Positions 43,864 to 52,478 of a stretch of DNA of 55,099 nt are shown in pieces (the stretch's first letter is position 1; each line of letters begins with the position of its first letter). This DNA is from Oscillospiraceae bacterium (GTDB lineage Bacteria > Bacillota > Clostridia > Oscillospirales > Acutalibacteraceae). The stretch spans positions 1-55,099 of the forward strand of contig CADBNN010000013.1 in assembly GCA_902796075.1 (NCBI GenBank), read 5' to 3'. The notes beneath the pieces were generated by a model that saw only the letters and a list, made by a program, of their open reading frames with translations, was not told where the DNA came from and searched no databases. The position numbers and the translations under genes were made by a program.

Positions 43864-44358
43864 TTACGGCGCGTCGGTAGAAGTAACGGTCCGGGCGGGG
43901 AAAGAATCGATTTTGCCCACGGCGTATTGCAAAATAAGCAATGCGTCTTTAGCGTCATACCTGCCGTCGTTGTTCGCGTCGATCACTTCACGATGCATAC
44001 ACACTTTGCCTTCGGCGCAATCGGGATAGAGCCACCAACCCCAAAAGCTAAAAACGCACGACCGCAAAACCCACAGTGCGTCTTTGGCGTCGATCACGCC
44101 ATCGTGCACCACGTCGCCGGGCTCGATCGTCGGGTTTGGGCCCTGATGGGGGCCGTAGGCGCATACGACGCCTTCCATCGGGCACAGGATATTTCCGTCG
44201 GCGTCATAATAGAATATTTCGTCATGATGATCCGCATTGGCCCGCCGTTGGGCCAGCTCTTCCTCCCAATGCATCGGCGGTATCACATTGGCCGCAGCCG
44301 GCACGGTCAAGGCAATGGCCAGTATCACGCACGTCAACATAAGCTGCAGTTTTTTCAT
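43864..44358 (-). CDS. small secreted dockerin protein
   Basis: A 164-residue exported protein with a signal peptide (about residues 1-23, ending VPAAA). A compact module, ADHHDEIFYYDADGN then CPMEGVVCAYGPHQGP, is followed by a dockerin. Its first repeat (DVVHDGVIDAKDAL) is separated from the second (DANNDGRYDAKDAL) by an extended Cys-containing linker (CAEGKVC). The first loop has Val in place of the usual Asn ligand. No catalytic domain is seen. A close paralogue begins at 54845. ATG 44358 is preferred over GTG 44367 because the GGAGAG site is eight bases away. Confidence 0.85.
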   Translation of the reverse strand: MKKLQLMLTCVILAIALTVPAAANVIPPMHWEEELAQRRANADHHDEIFYYDADGNILCPMEGVVCAYGPHQGPNPTIEPGDVVHDGVIDAKDALWVLRSCVFSFWGWWLYPDCAEGKVCMHREVIDANNDGRYDAKDALLILQYAVGKIDSFPARTVTSTDAP

Positions 44359-44399
44359 TGTTTTCACTCTCCTATATGATTTAACGGGCGCAGCCGATC

Positions 44400-44545
44400 A
44401 AAACATACATGCTCGGCACTACATTTACATAGTATCATAACGTCGCCGTGTTGTCAACCGATTTACAACCGTTCACCCTTTAAACGTATGAAACGGCAAT
44501 TTTTCTCACCTTTTTTGCAAATTTTTTCAAAAAATTTTTTTTGCA
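44400..44545 (-). repeat. duplicated promoter region, copy A
   Basis: The minus strand of this stretch is about 90% identical by eye to 52286-52440. It includes an AT-rich block with GGTGAG and AAAGGGTGA, then TTGACA (44457-44452), a 17-base spacer and TACTAT (44434-44429). It drives the small dockerin gene. The rest of 44359-44659 holds an AT-rich tract and the divergent BFD promoter. Confidence 0.85.
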
Positions 44546-44610
44546 CGATCAAAAACGCCCTGCCGACACGGTTTTTGCCCGCAAGGGCAAAACTATTTTT
44601 ATGATTTCTC

Positions 44611-44639
44611 TTTACTTTTGAACGGTTTTCCTTTATAAT
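44611..44639 (+). promoter_or_regulatory. promoter of the BFD-like/rubredoxin pair
   Basis: TTTACT (44611-44616) and TATAAT (44634-44639) are spaced by 17 bases, 20 bases upstream of the start. Confidence 0.78.
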
Positions 44640-44659
44640 AACGCAGAGGAGTGTTGACC

Positions 44660-44854
44660 ATGGAAAATATTGAACTGTGCCACTGCAAAAAAGTTACTTA
44701 CGCCGACGTGGAGCGCGTGATGCACGAAGCCACCGACCTGGCCAGCGTTACCGCCGCCTTTGACGAAGTGCAGGCGGTCACCCACTGTTCCACCGGCTGC
44801 GGCGGCTGTCACGACAAGATCATGGACGTCATTTCCGACATATTACACTATTAA
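44660..44854 (+). CDS. BFD-like [2Fe-2S] protein
   Basis: The 64-residue protein has the bacterioferritin-associated ferredoxin fold: LCHCKKVTYADVERVM near the N-terminus, then VTHCSTGCGGCHDKI, giving the four ligand cysteines (CxC and CxxC, with an additional Cys). It probably shuttles electrons or binds iron. ATG 44660 follows GAGGAG at eight bases. It lies 15 bases before a rubredoxin gene, so the two form a redox operon. Confidence 0.85.
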   Translation: MENIELCHCKKVTYADVERVMHEATDLASVTAAFDEVQAVTHCSTGCGGCHDKIMDVISDILHY

Positions 44855-44869
44855 AAAGGAGGATGCCAC

Positions 44870-45025
44870 ATGAAATACGTTTGCAGCGTGTGCGGCTGGG
44901 AATATGACGAGGCGCTGGGCGATCCCGACAACGGCATTGCCCCCGGCACCAAATTCGAAGACCTGCCCGACGATTTTGTTTGTCCCCTTTGCGGCGTGGG
45001 TAAGGATGATTTTAACGAGGCGTAA
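44870..45025 (+). CDS. rubredoxin
   Basis: A 51-residue one-iron electron carrier with both CxxC(G) ligand loops: [16 protein letters not shown] (residues 3-18) and [13 protein letters not shown] near 37-49. Typical sequence and length. It likely donates electrons to the reverse rubrerythrin or other oxygen and peroxide reductases. ATG 44870 has AAGGAGG seven bases upstream. Confidence 0.96.
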   Translation: MKYVCSVCGWEYDEALGDPDNGIAPGTKFEDLPDDFVCPLCGVGKDDFNEA

Positions 45026-45087
45026 CGCCCGTTTCATCCGTTCTGATAACAAAGTGTTACTGCGTTAGAAGAAAAGCAACCAAAAAC

Positions 45088-45127
45088 AAACGGTTCTTTG
45101 TCTTGTAACGGCAAAGGGCCGTTTATT
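45088..45127 (+). terminator. terminator after rubredoxin
   Basis: AAACGG..CTTTG and CAAAG..CCGTTT form an interrupted stem (45088-45124), followed by TATTTGG, a modest T run. Confidence 0.5.
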
Positions 45128-45156
45128 TGGTTCGATAACAGAAAGAAGGAAGCATT

Positions 45157-46575
45157 ATGTACAACCCCGCATCCTTAAAAGCGGAAGAATTTATTGACCA
45201 TCAGGAGATTTTGGACACCCTGGCTTATGCCGACCAAAACAAGGAAAACTGGCCGCTGATAGACGGGCTGATCGCCAAAGCCGCCCTGCGCAAGGGGCTC
45301 ACCCACCGGGAAGCTTCGGTGCTGCTGGCCTGCCGGGATGAAGAACGCCTGCAAAAAATATACGCCCTGGCCCGGCAGATCAAGCAGGATTTTTACGGCA
45401 ACCGCATTGTGATGTTTGCGCCGCTGTATCTTTCCAACTACTGCGTGAACGGCTGCACCTACTGCCCCTATCACCTGAAAAACAAACACATCGCCCGCAA
45501 AAAACTGACCCAGGAAGAGATCGTGAAAGAAGTGACGGCCCTGCAGGATATGGGCCACAAACGGCTGGCCATTGAAGCGGGCGAAGACCCCAAAATGAAT
45601 CCCATTGAATACATTTTGGAAAGCATCAAAACCATCTATTCCATTCAGCATAAAAACGGCGCCATACGCCGGGTAAACGTGAATATTGCCGCCACCACGG
45701 TGGAAAACTACCGCAAACTCAAAGAAGCGGGCATCGGCACCTATATTCTGTTTCAGGAAACCTACCACAAGGAAAGTTATGAGAAGCTGCATCCCACCGG
45801 CCCCAAGCACGATTACGCCTATCACACCGAAGCCATGGACCGGGCTATGGAAGGCGGCATTGACGACGTGGGCCTGGGGGTGCTGTTCGGACTGGAACTG
45901 TATCGCTATGAATTTGCCGGCTTGCTGATGCACGCCGAACACCTGGAAGCGGTACACGGCGTGGGCCCCCACACCATCAGCGTGCCCCGGGTAAAGCGGG
46001 CGGACGATATCGATCCCACCGAATTTGACGGCGGCATTGACGACGACACCTTTGCCAAACTCATCGCCCTTATCCGCATTGCGGTGCCCTACACGGGCAT
46101 GATCATTTCCACCCGGGAAAGCGCCGCCGTGCGCGCCCGGGCGCTGGAACTGGGGGTTTCGCAGATCAGCGGCGCTTCCCGCACCAGCGTGGGCGGCTAT
46201 TGCGAGCCCGAACCGGAAGACGAAAGTTCCGAACAGTTTGACGTGAGCGACAAACGCACGCTGGACGAAGTGGTGAACTGGCTGATGAAGCTGGGCTATA
46301 TCCCCTCTTTCTGCACCGCCTGCTACCGGGAAGGCCGCACCGGCGACCGGTTTATGAGCCTGCTGAAAGCCGGGCAGATACAAAACTGCTGCCACCCCAA
46401 CGCGCTGATGACGCTCAAAGAATATCTCATCGACTACGCCTCCCCCGAAACCAAAGCGATCGGCGAAAAACTGATCGAAGCGGAACTGAACAACATTCCC
46501 AAAGAAAAAGTGCGCCAGATCGCCCGGGACAATCTGCAAAAGATCGAGCAGGGCGTTCGGGACTTCCGCTTTTAA
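45157..46575 (+). CDS. hydG: [FeFe] hydrogenase H-cluster radical SAM maturase HydG
   Basis: Cleaves tyrosine to supply CO and cyanide for the hydrogenase active site. The 472-residue protein has the radical SAM site CVNGCTYC (C96, C100, C103), a full TIM barrel, and the C-terminal second cluster motif (CTACYREGRTGDRFM, preceding CCHPNALMTL). Typical length and order. It lies 9 bases upstream of hydF. AAGAAGGAAG precedes the ATG. Confidence 0.97.
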   Translation: MYNPASLKAEEFIDHQEILDTLAYADQNKENWPLIDGLIAKAALRKGLTHREASVLLACRDEERLQKIYALARQIKQDFYGNRIVMFAPLYLSNYCVNGCTYCPYHLKNKHIARKKLTQEEIVKEVTALQDMGHKRLAIEAGEDPKMNPIEYILESIKTIYSIQHKNGAIRRVNVNIAATTVENYRKLKEAGIGTYILFQETYHKESYEKLHPTGPKHDYAYHTEAMDRAMEGGIDDVGLGVLFGLELYRYEFAGLLMHAEHLEAVHGVGPHTISVPRVKRADDIDPTEFDGGIDDDTFAKLIALIRIAVPYTGMIISTRESAAVRARALELGVSQISGASRTSVGGYCEPEPEDESSEQFDVSDKRTLDEVVNWLMKLGYIPSFCTACYREGRTGDRFMSLLKAGQIQNCCHPNALMTLKEYLIDYASPETKAIGEKLIEAELNNIPKEKVRQIARDNLQKIEQGVRDFRF

Positions 46576-46584
46576 GGTGACGGT

Positions 46585-47790
46585 ATGAGTATGCAGGACA
46601 CCCCGCAGGGCGAGCGGGTACACATCGCCTTTTTCGGCCGGCGCAACGTGGGCAAATCCAGCCTGGTGAACGCCGTTACCGGTCAGGCGCTGGCGGTGGT
46701 TTCGCCCGTTGCCGGCACCACCACCGACCCGGTGACAAAAGCCATGGAACTGCTGCCCCTGGGGCCGGTGCTTATTATCGACACCCCGGGTTTTGACGAC
46801 GAAGGCGACCTGGGCGCTCTGCGGGTGGAAAAAACCCGCCAGGTGCTGCGCAAAACCGATTTGGCGGTGCTGGTGGTGAAAGCCGACGAAGGCCTGACCC
46901 CCACCGACCGGCAGCTGCTGGCGCTGTTTGCCGAACGGGGCATTCCCCATTTGGTGGCCCGCAACCAGGCCGACCGGCTGGCCGACCCGCCGGCCGACGC
47001 GCAAACCGAATTGTATGTGAGCGCCAAAACCGGCGCGGGCGTGCAGGCGCTTAAAGAACGCATGGCCGCCGCCGTGCAGCCCCAAACGGCGCCGCCCCTG
47101 GCGGGGGATCTGGTGCCGGCCGGCGGGCTGGCGGTTTTGGTGGTGCCCATTGACGCCGCCGCCCCCAAGGGCCGACTGATTTTGCCCCAACAGCAGGTGA
47201 TACGGGACCTGTTAGACGCCGGCGCCGGCGCGCTGGTTGTGCAGCCCGAAGGCTTGCCGGCCGCCCTGGCCGCCCTGCGGGAGCCCCCCGCCCTGGTGAT
47301 AACCGACAGCCAGGTGTTCGGCCCCGTTTCGGCCATGGTTCCGCCTGCCGTGCCCCTAACCTCGTTTTCTATTTTAATGGCGCGGCACAAAGGCTTTTTG
47401 GAGCCGGCCGTTCGCGGCGCCGCCGCTTTATCCCGCCTGCAAAACGGCGACCGGGTGCTGATCGCCGAAGGCTGCACCCATCACCGGCAATGTGAAGACA
47501 TCGGCACCGTAAAGCTGCCCCGCTGGCTGGGCGACTTTACCGGCAAAAAACTGGATTTTGCCTTTTGCTCCGGCGGCGAATTCCCGCAGGACCTGTCCCC
47601 TTACGCCCTGATGGTGCATTGCGGCGGGTGCATGCTCAACGCACGGGAAATGCTGTTTCGGGTGCAGCAGGCAGTGGGGCAAGGCGTGCCGTTTGTGAAT
47701 TACGGCGTGGCCATCGCCCATATGCATGGTATTTTAGAACGGAGCCTGGCTCCGTTTCCCGCGTTACAACGCATTGTGAAAGGAGAATAA
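46585..47790 (+). CDS. hydF: [FeFe] hydrogenase maturation GTPase HydF
   Basis: The scaffold on which the H-cluster subcluster is built. The 401-residue protein has a GTPase domain (GRRNVGKSSLVNAVTGQ, DTPGFDDEGD), a dimerisation domain, and a C-terminal Fe-S domain with EGCTHHRQC and HCGGCML, fitting the family CxH...HCxxC pattern. It follows hydG and precedes the TM1266-like regulator by 4 bases. HydE is not in the window. Confidence 0.96.
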   Translation: MSMQDTPQGERVHIAFFGRRNVGKSSLVNAVTGQALAVVSPVAGTTTDPVTKAMELLPLGPVLIIDTPGFDDEGDLGALRVEKTRQVLRKTDLAVLVVKADEGLTPTDRQLLALFAERGIPHLVARNQADRLADPPADAQTELYVSAKTGAGVQALKERMAAAVQPQTAPPLAGDLVPAGGLAVLVVPIDAAAPKGRLILPQQQVIRDLLDAGAGALVVQPEGLPAALAALREPPALVITDSQVFGPVSAMVPPAVPLTSFSILMARHKGFLEPAVRGAAALSRLQNGDRVLIAEGCTHHRQCEDIGTVKLPRWLGDFTGKKLDFAFCSGGEFPQDLSPYALMVHCGGCMLNAREMLFRVQQAVGQGVPFVNYGVAIAHMHGILERSLAPFPALQRIVKGE

Positions 47791-47794
47791 AACC

Positions 47795-48046
47795 ATGGAA
47801 ACCAGAGTGGCATTGCTGTCTATCATCGTAGACAACGCCGAAAGCGTAGAGGCGCTCAACGCCCTGCTGCACGAATACCGGCAGTATATCATCGGGCGCA
47901 TGGGCCTGCCCTACCGGCAAAAAGACATGAACATTATCAGCGTGGCGTTAGACGCGCCCCAGGACGTGACCAGCGCCCTGTCCGGCAAGATCGGCAAGTT
48001 AGACGGTGTGAGCGCCAAAACCGTGTTTTCCAAACCCCTGGAATAA
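47795..48046 (+). CDS. iron-only hydrogenase system regulator, TM1266 family
   Basis: An 83-residue ACT-like domain protein (VALLSIIVDNAESVEALNAL, YIIGRMGLPYRQKDMNIISV). TM1266-type proteins are commonly found beside HydE/F/G genes and are named putative regulators; the mechanism is unknown. ATG 47795 has AAGGAG upstream. It lies 4 bases after hydF and 19 bases before sufC. Confidence 0.88.
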   Translation: METRVALLSIIVDNAESVEALNALLHEYRQYIIGRMGLPYRQKDMNIISVALDAPQDVTSALSGKIGKLDGVSAKTVFSKPLE

Positions 48047-48065
48047 AAAGGCCGCGAGGTGAATT

Positions 48066-48815
48066 ATGCTTAACGTAACCAACCTGTCTTTTTCCGTTAC
48101 GGTAGACGGCAAACGGCGGGACATTATACGGCAGGTGGATCTGACCGTGCCCGACGGCAAGCTGGTGGTGATCACCGGCCCCAACGGCAGCGGCAAATCC
48201 ACCCTGGCCAAACTGATCGCCGGGATCGAAACGCCCACAGCCGGCCGCGTTATATTCAACGGCGAAGACGTGACCGCCCTGCCCATTCACGAACGGGCCC
48301 GGCGGGGCATTGCCTTTGCCTTTCAACAGCCGGTACGCTTTAAGGGCATTCGGGTGCTGGACCTGATCCGCATTGCCACCGGCAAATCTCTTTCGGCGGC
48401 CGACGCGTGCGAATATCTTTCGGCGGTGGGTCTGTGTGCGCGGGAATACATCGACCGGGAAGTGAACGCCAGCCTTTCGGGCGGTGAACTCAAGCGCATT
48501 GAGATCGCCACCGTGCTGGCCCGGGGCGCCGGCCTTTCGATTTTTGACGAGCCGGAAGCCGGTATAGACCTGTGGAGCTTTCAAAACCTCATCGCCGTGT
48601 TCCAAAAAATGCGGGCGAACATTCAAAACAGCTCCATTCTGGTGATCTCGCACCAGGAGCGCATTTTGAACATTGCCGACGAGATCGTGGTGCTCAAAGA
48701 CGGCGCCATTGACCGGCAGGGCCCCCGGCAAGCAATTTTGCCCACCCTCACCGGCACGATGGATCTGGGCTGCCACAAACAAATGAACGCGCAAGGAGGC
48801 TGTGCGGGATGCTGA
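48066..48815 (+). CDS. sufC: Fe-S assembly ATPase SufC (minimal SUF)
   Basis: A 249-residue ABC-type ATPase. Walker A is GPNGSGKST, the signature LSGGELKR, Walker B LSIFDEPEAG, with a terminal switch His (ISHQE). It overlaps sufB by 7 bases (ATG 48809 to stop 48815), so it is translationally coupled. Together they resemble the minimal SufBC/SMS Fe-S scaffold, probably supplying clusters to the HydG/HydF machinery next door. Confidence 0.93.
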   Translation: MLNVTNLSFSVTVDGKRRDIIRQVDLTVPDGKLVVITGPNGSGKSTLAKLIAGIETPTAGRVIFNGEDVTALPIHERARRGIAFAFQQPVRFKGIRVLDLIRIATGKSLSAADACEYLSAVGLCAREYIDREVNASLSGGELKRIEIATVLARGAGLSIFDEPEAGIDLWSFQNLIAVFQKMRANIQNSSILVISHQERILNIADEIVVLKDGAIDRQGPRQAILPTLTGTMDLGCHKQMNAQGGCAGC

Positions 48816-49735
48816 AGTTAGACGAAATTCAAAAGCGCCTGCTGCGGGAAGTGGCCGACCTGCACCAGGTGCCGGAAGGCGCCTATAACATCCGTTCCAA
48901 CGGGCAGTCGGCCGGGCGACAGTCTACCGCCAATATCGAGATCACCTCCAAAACCGACGTGAGCGGGCTGGAAGTGCGCATTAAGCCCTTTACCAAAAAC
49001 GAAAGCGTGCACATTCCCGTGGTGATGACCGAAAGCGGCATGAAAGAAGTGGTGTATAACGATTTTTACGTGGGCGAAGGCGCCGACGTGGTGATCGTGG
49101 CCGGCTGCGGGATCGACAACTGCGGCAATCAGGATTCCCAGCACGACGGGATCCACCGCTTTTTTGTGGGCAAAAACGCCAAACTGAAATATGTGGAAAA
49201 GCATTACGGCTCGGGCGAAGGCAGCGGCAAACGCATTCTCAATCCCGGCACGGAAGTGTATCAGGAAAAAGGCAGCACCGTGGAAATGGAAATGGTGCAA
49301 ATTAAAGGGGTGGACGACACCAAACGCACCACCACCGCCCGCCTGGCCGCCGGCGCCAAACTGTTGGTGCGGGAACGGCTGATGACCCACGGCGAGCAAA
49401 ACGCCGTGAGCACTTACGTGGTAACGCTGGACGGCCCCGACGCCAGCGCCGACGTGGTGTCCCGGTCGGTGGCGCGGGACAAGTCTTTTCAAAAATTCGA
49501 CGCCAAGATCGTGGGCAACGCCCCTTGCCACGGCCACACCGAATGCGATTCCATTATTATGGACGAAGGCCGCATTCTGGCGGTGCCCGGGCTGGAGGCC
49601 AACCATGTAGACGCCGCCCTGGTGCATGAAGCCGCCATCGGCAAGATTGCCGGCGAGCAGATCGTAAAACTCATGACCCTGGGGCTGACCGAGCAGGAAG
49701 CCGAAGAGCAGATCATAAACGGCTTTTTGCAATAG
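48809..49735 (+). CDS. sufB: SufB/SufD-family Fe-S scaffold protein
   Basis: A 308-residue SufB/SufD beta-helix protein (VHIPVVMTESGMKEVVYNDF, GADVVIVAGCGIDNCGNQD, HTECDSIIMDEGRILAVPGL). It is much shorter than proteobacterial SufB, as usual for the one-subunit minimal SUF of anaerobes. Candidate ligands include Cys at GCGIDNCG and the late His/Glu/Cys of GHTEC. SufS and SufU are not present in the window. Confidence 0.92.
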   Translation: MLKLDEIQKRLLREVADLHQVPEGAYNIRSNGQSAGRQSTANIEITSKTDVSGLEVRIKPFTKNESVHIPVVMTESGMKEVVYNDFYVGEGADVVIVAGCGIDNCGNQDSQHDGIHRFFVGKNAKLKYVEKHYGSGEGSGKRILNPGTEVYQEKGSTVEMEMVQIKGVDDTKRTTTARLAAGAKLLVRERLMTHGEQNAVSTYVVTLDGPDASADVVSRSVARDKSFQKFDAKIVGNAPCHGHTECDSIIMDEGRILAVPGLEANHVDAALVHEAAIGKIAGEQIVKLMTLGLTEQEAEEQIINGFLQ

Positions 49736-49746
49736 CCTATACCCTG

Positions 49747-49792
49747 CCCCGGCAGGCCGGTCACGCGGTTTGCCGGGTTTCTTTTTCTTCCG
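49747..49792 (+). terminator. terminator after sufB
   Basis: CCCGGCA and TGCCGGG form a stem around a longer loop, followed by TTTCTTTTTCTT. Confidence 0.65.
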
Positions 49793-49870
49793 TTTGTTAA
49801 AAGTTTATCAATTCGTTTTCGTAAAAATTCAACTAAATAAATTTTTTTGTTATTTTTTAGCACAATTTGC

Positions 49871-49898
49871 TTGACAAACCCGGCAAATCGTCTATAAT
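49871..49898 (+). promoter_or_regulatory. promoter of serC-serA
   Basis: TTGACA (49871-49876) and TATAAT (49893-49898) are spaced by 16 bases. The leader carries a small hairpin CCACCCATCGGGTGG (about 49910-49924), too simple to call a riboswitch. Confidence 0.85.
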
Positions 49899-49972
49899 GG
49901 TAGTAACGCCACCCATCGGGTGGGCAAAAAAACGGTGCGCCCGCGCGCATTCGTATGTTGGAGGTCTTTGCT

Positions 49973-51058
49973 ATGTCCCGCGTATACAATTTTTCCGCCG
50001 GCCCCTCTATGCTGGCCGAATCGGTTTTGCAAAAAGCCGCCGCCGAAATGCTGGATTATGAAGGTTCCGGCCAGTCGGTAATGGAAATGAGCCACCGTTC
50101 CAAGGTGTATCAAGGTATTATCGACAGCGCCGAAGCCCTGCTGCGGCAGGTGATGAACATCCCCGACAATTACAAGGTGCTGTTTTTGCAGGGGGGCGCT
50201 TCCACCCAGTTTGCCATGGTGCCCATGAATTTAATGACCGGCAGCGGCAAAGCCGACTACATCATCACCGGCCAGTGGGCCAACAAGGCCTATAAAGAAG
50301 CCGCCCGCTACGGCAAAGCCCGGGTGGTGGCGTCTTCGCAGGACAAAACCTTTTCCTATATTCCCCAAACCAAACGGGAGGATTTTGACCCGCAGGCCGA
50401 TTACGTACACATTTGCCTGAACAACACCATTTACGGCACCAAATACCCCGCCCTGCCCGACACGGGCGACGTGCCGCTGGTGGCCGATATTTCCTCCTGC
50501 ATTTTAAGCGAGCCCATTGACGTGAGCCGCTTTGCCCTGCTGTATGCCGGGGCACAAAAAAACGTGGCCCCCGCCGGGCTGACCATCGTGATCGTGCGGG
50601 AAGACTTTTTGGGCCGGGCGATGGATATTACGCCCACCATGCTCAATTACGTGACCCACGCCGAAGCCGGCTCCATGTTCAACACCCCGCCCTGCTGGTG
50701 CATTTATGTGTGCAAGCTGGTGCTGGAATGGCTGCGGGATGAGATCGGCGGGCTGGAAGCGATGAAGGCCATCAACGAGAAAAAAGCCGGTATGCTGTAT
50801 GACTTTTTAGACAGCAGCCGCCTGTTCAAGGGCACGGTGGAAAAGAACAGCCGCTCGCTTATGAACATCCCCTTTGTTACCGGCAACGAAGAGCTGGACG
50901 CCAAGTTTGTGAAAGAAGCCGCCGCGGCGGGCTTTGTGAATTTGAAAGGCCACCGCTCGGTGGGCGGCATGCGGGCGTCGATTTACAACGCCATGCCGGT
51001 GGAAGGCGTGGAAAAACTGGTGGCCTTTATGGCGCAATTTGAAAAGGAGAATGGCTGA
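49973..51058 (+). CDS. serC: phosphoserine aminotransferase
   Basis: Second step of serine synthesis, PLP-dependent. The 361-residue protein starts YNFSAGPSMLAESVL, has the LFLQGGASTQFAMVPMNLM substrate region, the PLP-lysine at GAQKNVAPAG and NTPPCWCIYVCK. ATG 49973 is preferred over the in-frame ATG at 49955 (with no site) because GGAGG lies eight bases upstream. It overlaps serA by one base. Confidence 0.97.
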   Translation: MSRVYNFSAGPSMLAESVLQKAAAEMLDYEGSGQSVMEMSHRSKVYQGIIDSAEALLRQVMNIPDNYKVLFLQGGASTQFAMVPMNLMTGSGKADYIITGQWANKAYKEAARYGKARVVASSQDKTFSYIPQTKREDFDPQADYVHICLNNTIYGTKYPALPDTGDVPLVADISSCILSEPIDVSRFALLYAGAQKNVAPAGLTIVIVREDFLGRAMDITPTMLNYVTHAEAGSMFNTPPCWCIYVCKLVLEWLRDEIGGLEAMKAINEKKAGMLYDFLDSSRLFKGTVEKNSRSLMNIPFVTGNEELDAKFVKEAAAAGFVNLKGHRSVGGMRASIYNAMPVEGVEKLVAFMAQFEKENG

Positions 51059-52224
51059 TGTTTCAAATCAAAACCTTAAATAAGATCTCCCCTTCGGGGC
51101 TTAACCGGTTTGATCCCGAACGCTACACTTACGGCGACGCCATTGAACAGCCGGACGCCGTGCTGGTGCGTTCGGCCGCCATGCACGACGCGGTGCTGCC
51201 CGACAGCCTGCTGGCCATTGCCCGGGCGGGCGCGGGGGTCAATAACATTCCCGTAGACGCCTGCTCTCAAAAGGGCATTGTGGTGTTCAACACTCCCGGC
51301 GCCAACGCCAACGCGGTAAAGGAACTGGTGCTGGCCGGGCTGCTGGTCAGTTCCCGCCGGGTAATACCCGCCATTGACTGGGCCAAAACCTTAAAAGGCA
51401 ACGGCGACGAAGTGGGCAAGCTGGTGGAAAAAGGCAAAAGCGCCTTTACCGGGCCGGAAATTTTGGGCAAAAGCCTGGGGGTGATCGGTCTGGGCGCCAT
51501 TGGCATTGAAGTGGCCAACGCCGCCAAAAGCCTGGGCATGACCGTGTTCGGTTACGACCCCTATCTTTCGGTAGACGCGGCCTGGCACCTGTCCCGGTCT
51601 ATCCGCCACGCCACTTCGCTGAAAGATCTGTTTGCCAACTGCGATTACATTACCATTCACGTGCCCCTGACCGACGGCACCAAGCACATGATAAACGCCG
51701 AAGCCATTGAACAGATGAAAGACGGCGTGCGCATTCTCAACTTTGCCCGTGGCGGGCTGGTGGAGGACGCGGCGGTGATAGACGCGCTGGGCAGCGGCAA
51801 GGTGGCGGCTTATGTGACCGACTTCCCCTCCGACGCGCTCATCGGCGTAGACGGCGCCATTTGCATTCCCCACCTGGGCGCTTCCACGCCGGAATCGGAA
51901 GAAAACTGCGCTTCTATGGCGGCGGGCGAGCTCATCGACTTTTTGGAAAACGGCAACATTGTCAATTCGGTCAACTTCCCCACCGTTTCCTGCCCCCGGT
52001 CGGGCCAAATGCGCATTTGCATCATTCACCAAAACGTGCCCAACATGATCAGCCGCATTTCGGCGGTGATCTCCAACGGCACGGTGAACATTGAAAACAT
52101 GCTCAACAAGGCCAAGGGCGATTTCGCCTACACCATTGTAGACATCAACACGGCGGTGCCCGCCAAGCTGGAGCAGGCGCTTATGGCCATTGACGGCATT
52201 ATTCGCATTCGCGTGATCGCCTGA
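51058..52224 (+). CDS. serA: D-3-phosphoglycerate dehydrogenase with ACT domain
   Basis: First step of serine synthesis, NAD-dependent. The 388-residue protein has the 2-hydroxyacid dehydrogenase domains (VIGLGAIGIEVANAAKSLGM, NFARGGLVEDAAVIDAL, ICIPHLGASTPESEENCA) with the catalytic Arg/Glu/His. The C-terminal domain (SGQMRICIIHQNVPNMISRI) is ACT-like and may bind serine as feedback inhibitor. TGATG start overlaps serC by one base. Confidence 0.96.
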   Translation: MFQIKTLNKISPSGLNRFDPERYTYGDAIEQPDAVLVRSAAMHDAVLPDSLLAIARAGAGVNNIPVDACSQKGIVVFNTPGANANAVKELVLAGLLVSSRRVIPAIDWAKTLKGNGDEVGKLVEKGKSAFTGPEILGKSLGVIGLGAIGIEVANAAKSLGMTVFGYDPYLSVDAAWHLSRSIRHATSLKDLFANCDYITIHVPLTDGTKHMINAEAIEQMKDGVRILNFARGGLVEDAAVIDALGSGKVAAYVTDFPSDALIGVDGAICIPHLGASTPESEENCASMAAGELIDFLENGNIVNSVNFPTVSCPRSGQMRICIIHQNVPNMISRISAVISNGTVNIENMLNKAKGDFAYTIVDINTAVPAKLEQALMAIDGIIRIRVIA

Positions 52225-52237
52225 CCCCGCACAGCAC

Positions 52238-52275
52238 AAAACGGACCGGAAGAACGTCTTCCGGCCCGTTTTTTT
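52238..52275 (+). terminator. terminator after serA
   Basis: ACGGACCGGAAGA pairs with TCTTCCGGCCCGT with one mismatch, followed by a T run. Confidence 0.9.
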
Positions 52276-52285
52276 ATGGGCAAAA

Positions 52286-52440
52286 GGGCGCCCCGAAAAT
52301 TTTTTTGAAAAAATTTGCAAAAAAGGTGAGAAAAATTGCCGTTTCATACGTTTAAAGGGTGAGCGACCGTGAAATCGGTTGACAACACGCCGACGTTATG
52401 ATAATATGTAAATGTAGTGTCGAGCATGTATGTTTCGATC
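52286..52440 (+). repeat. duplicated promoter region, copy B
   Basis: About 90% identical by eye to the minus strand of 44400-44545. The block has AAAAAAGGTGAGAAAAATTG, CATACGTTTAAAGGGTGA, then TTGACA (52379-52384), a 17-base spacer and TAATAT (52402-52407). It lies immediately upstream of the 52479 gene. After 52440 the two loci diverge except for the ribosome-binding region. Confidence 0.85.
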
Positions 52441-52478
52441 GGCTACGCACATCAAATTCATATAAAGGAGAATGATTT

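Noticed and set aside
45175-47190. 671-residue minus-strand ORF opposite hydG and hydF
   Set aside because: It is a shadow of two clearly recognisable plus-strand genes. Its His/Gly/Gln-rich translation has no domain logic.
49905-49972. Possible serine or SAM riboswitch before serC
   Set aside because: Only one small hairpin (CCACCC/GGGTGG) is visible; no conserved riboswitch core or long leader.
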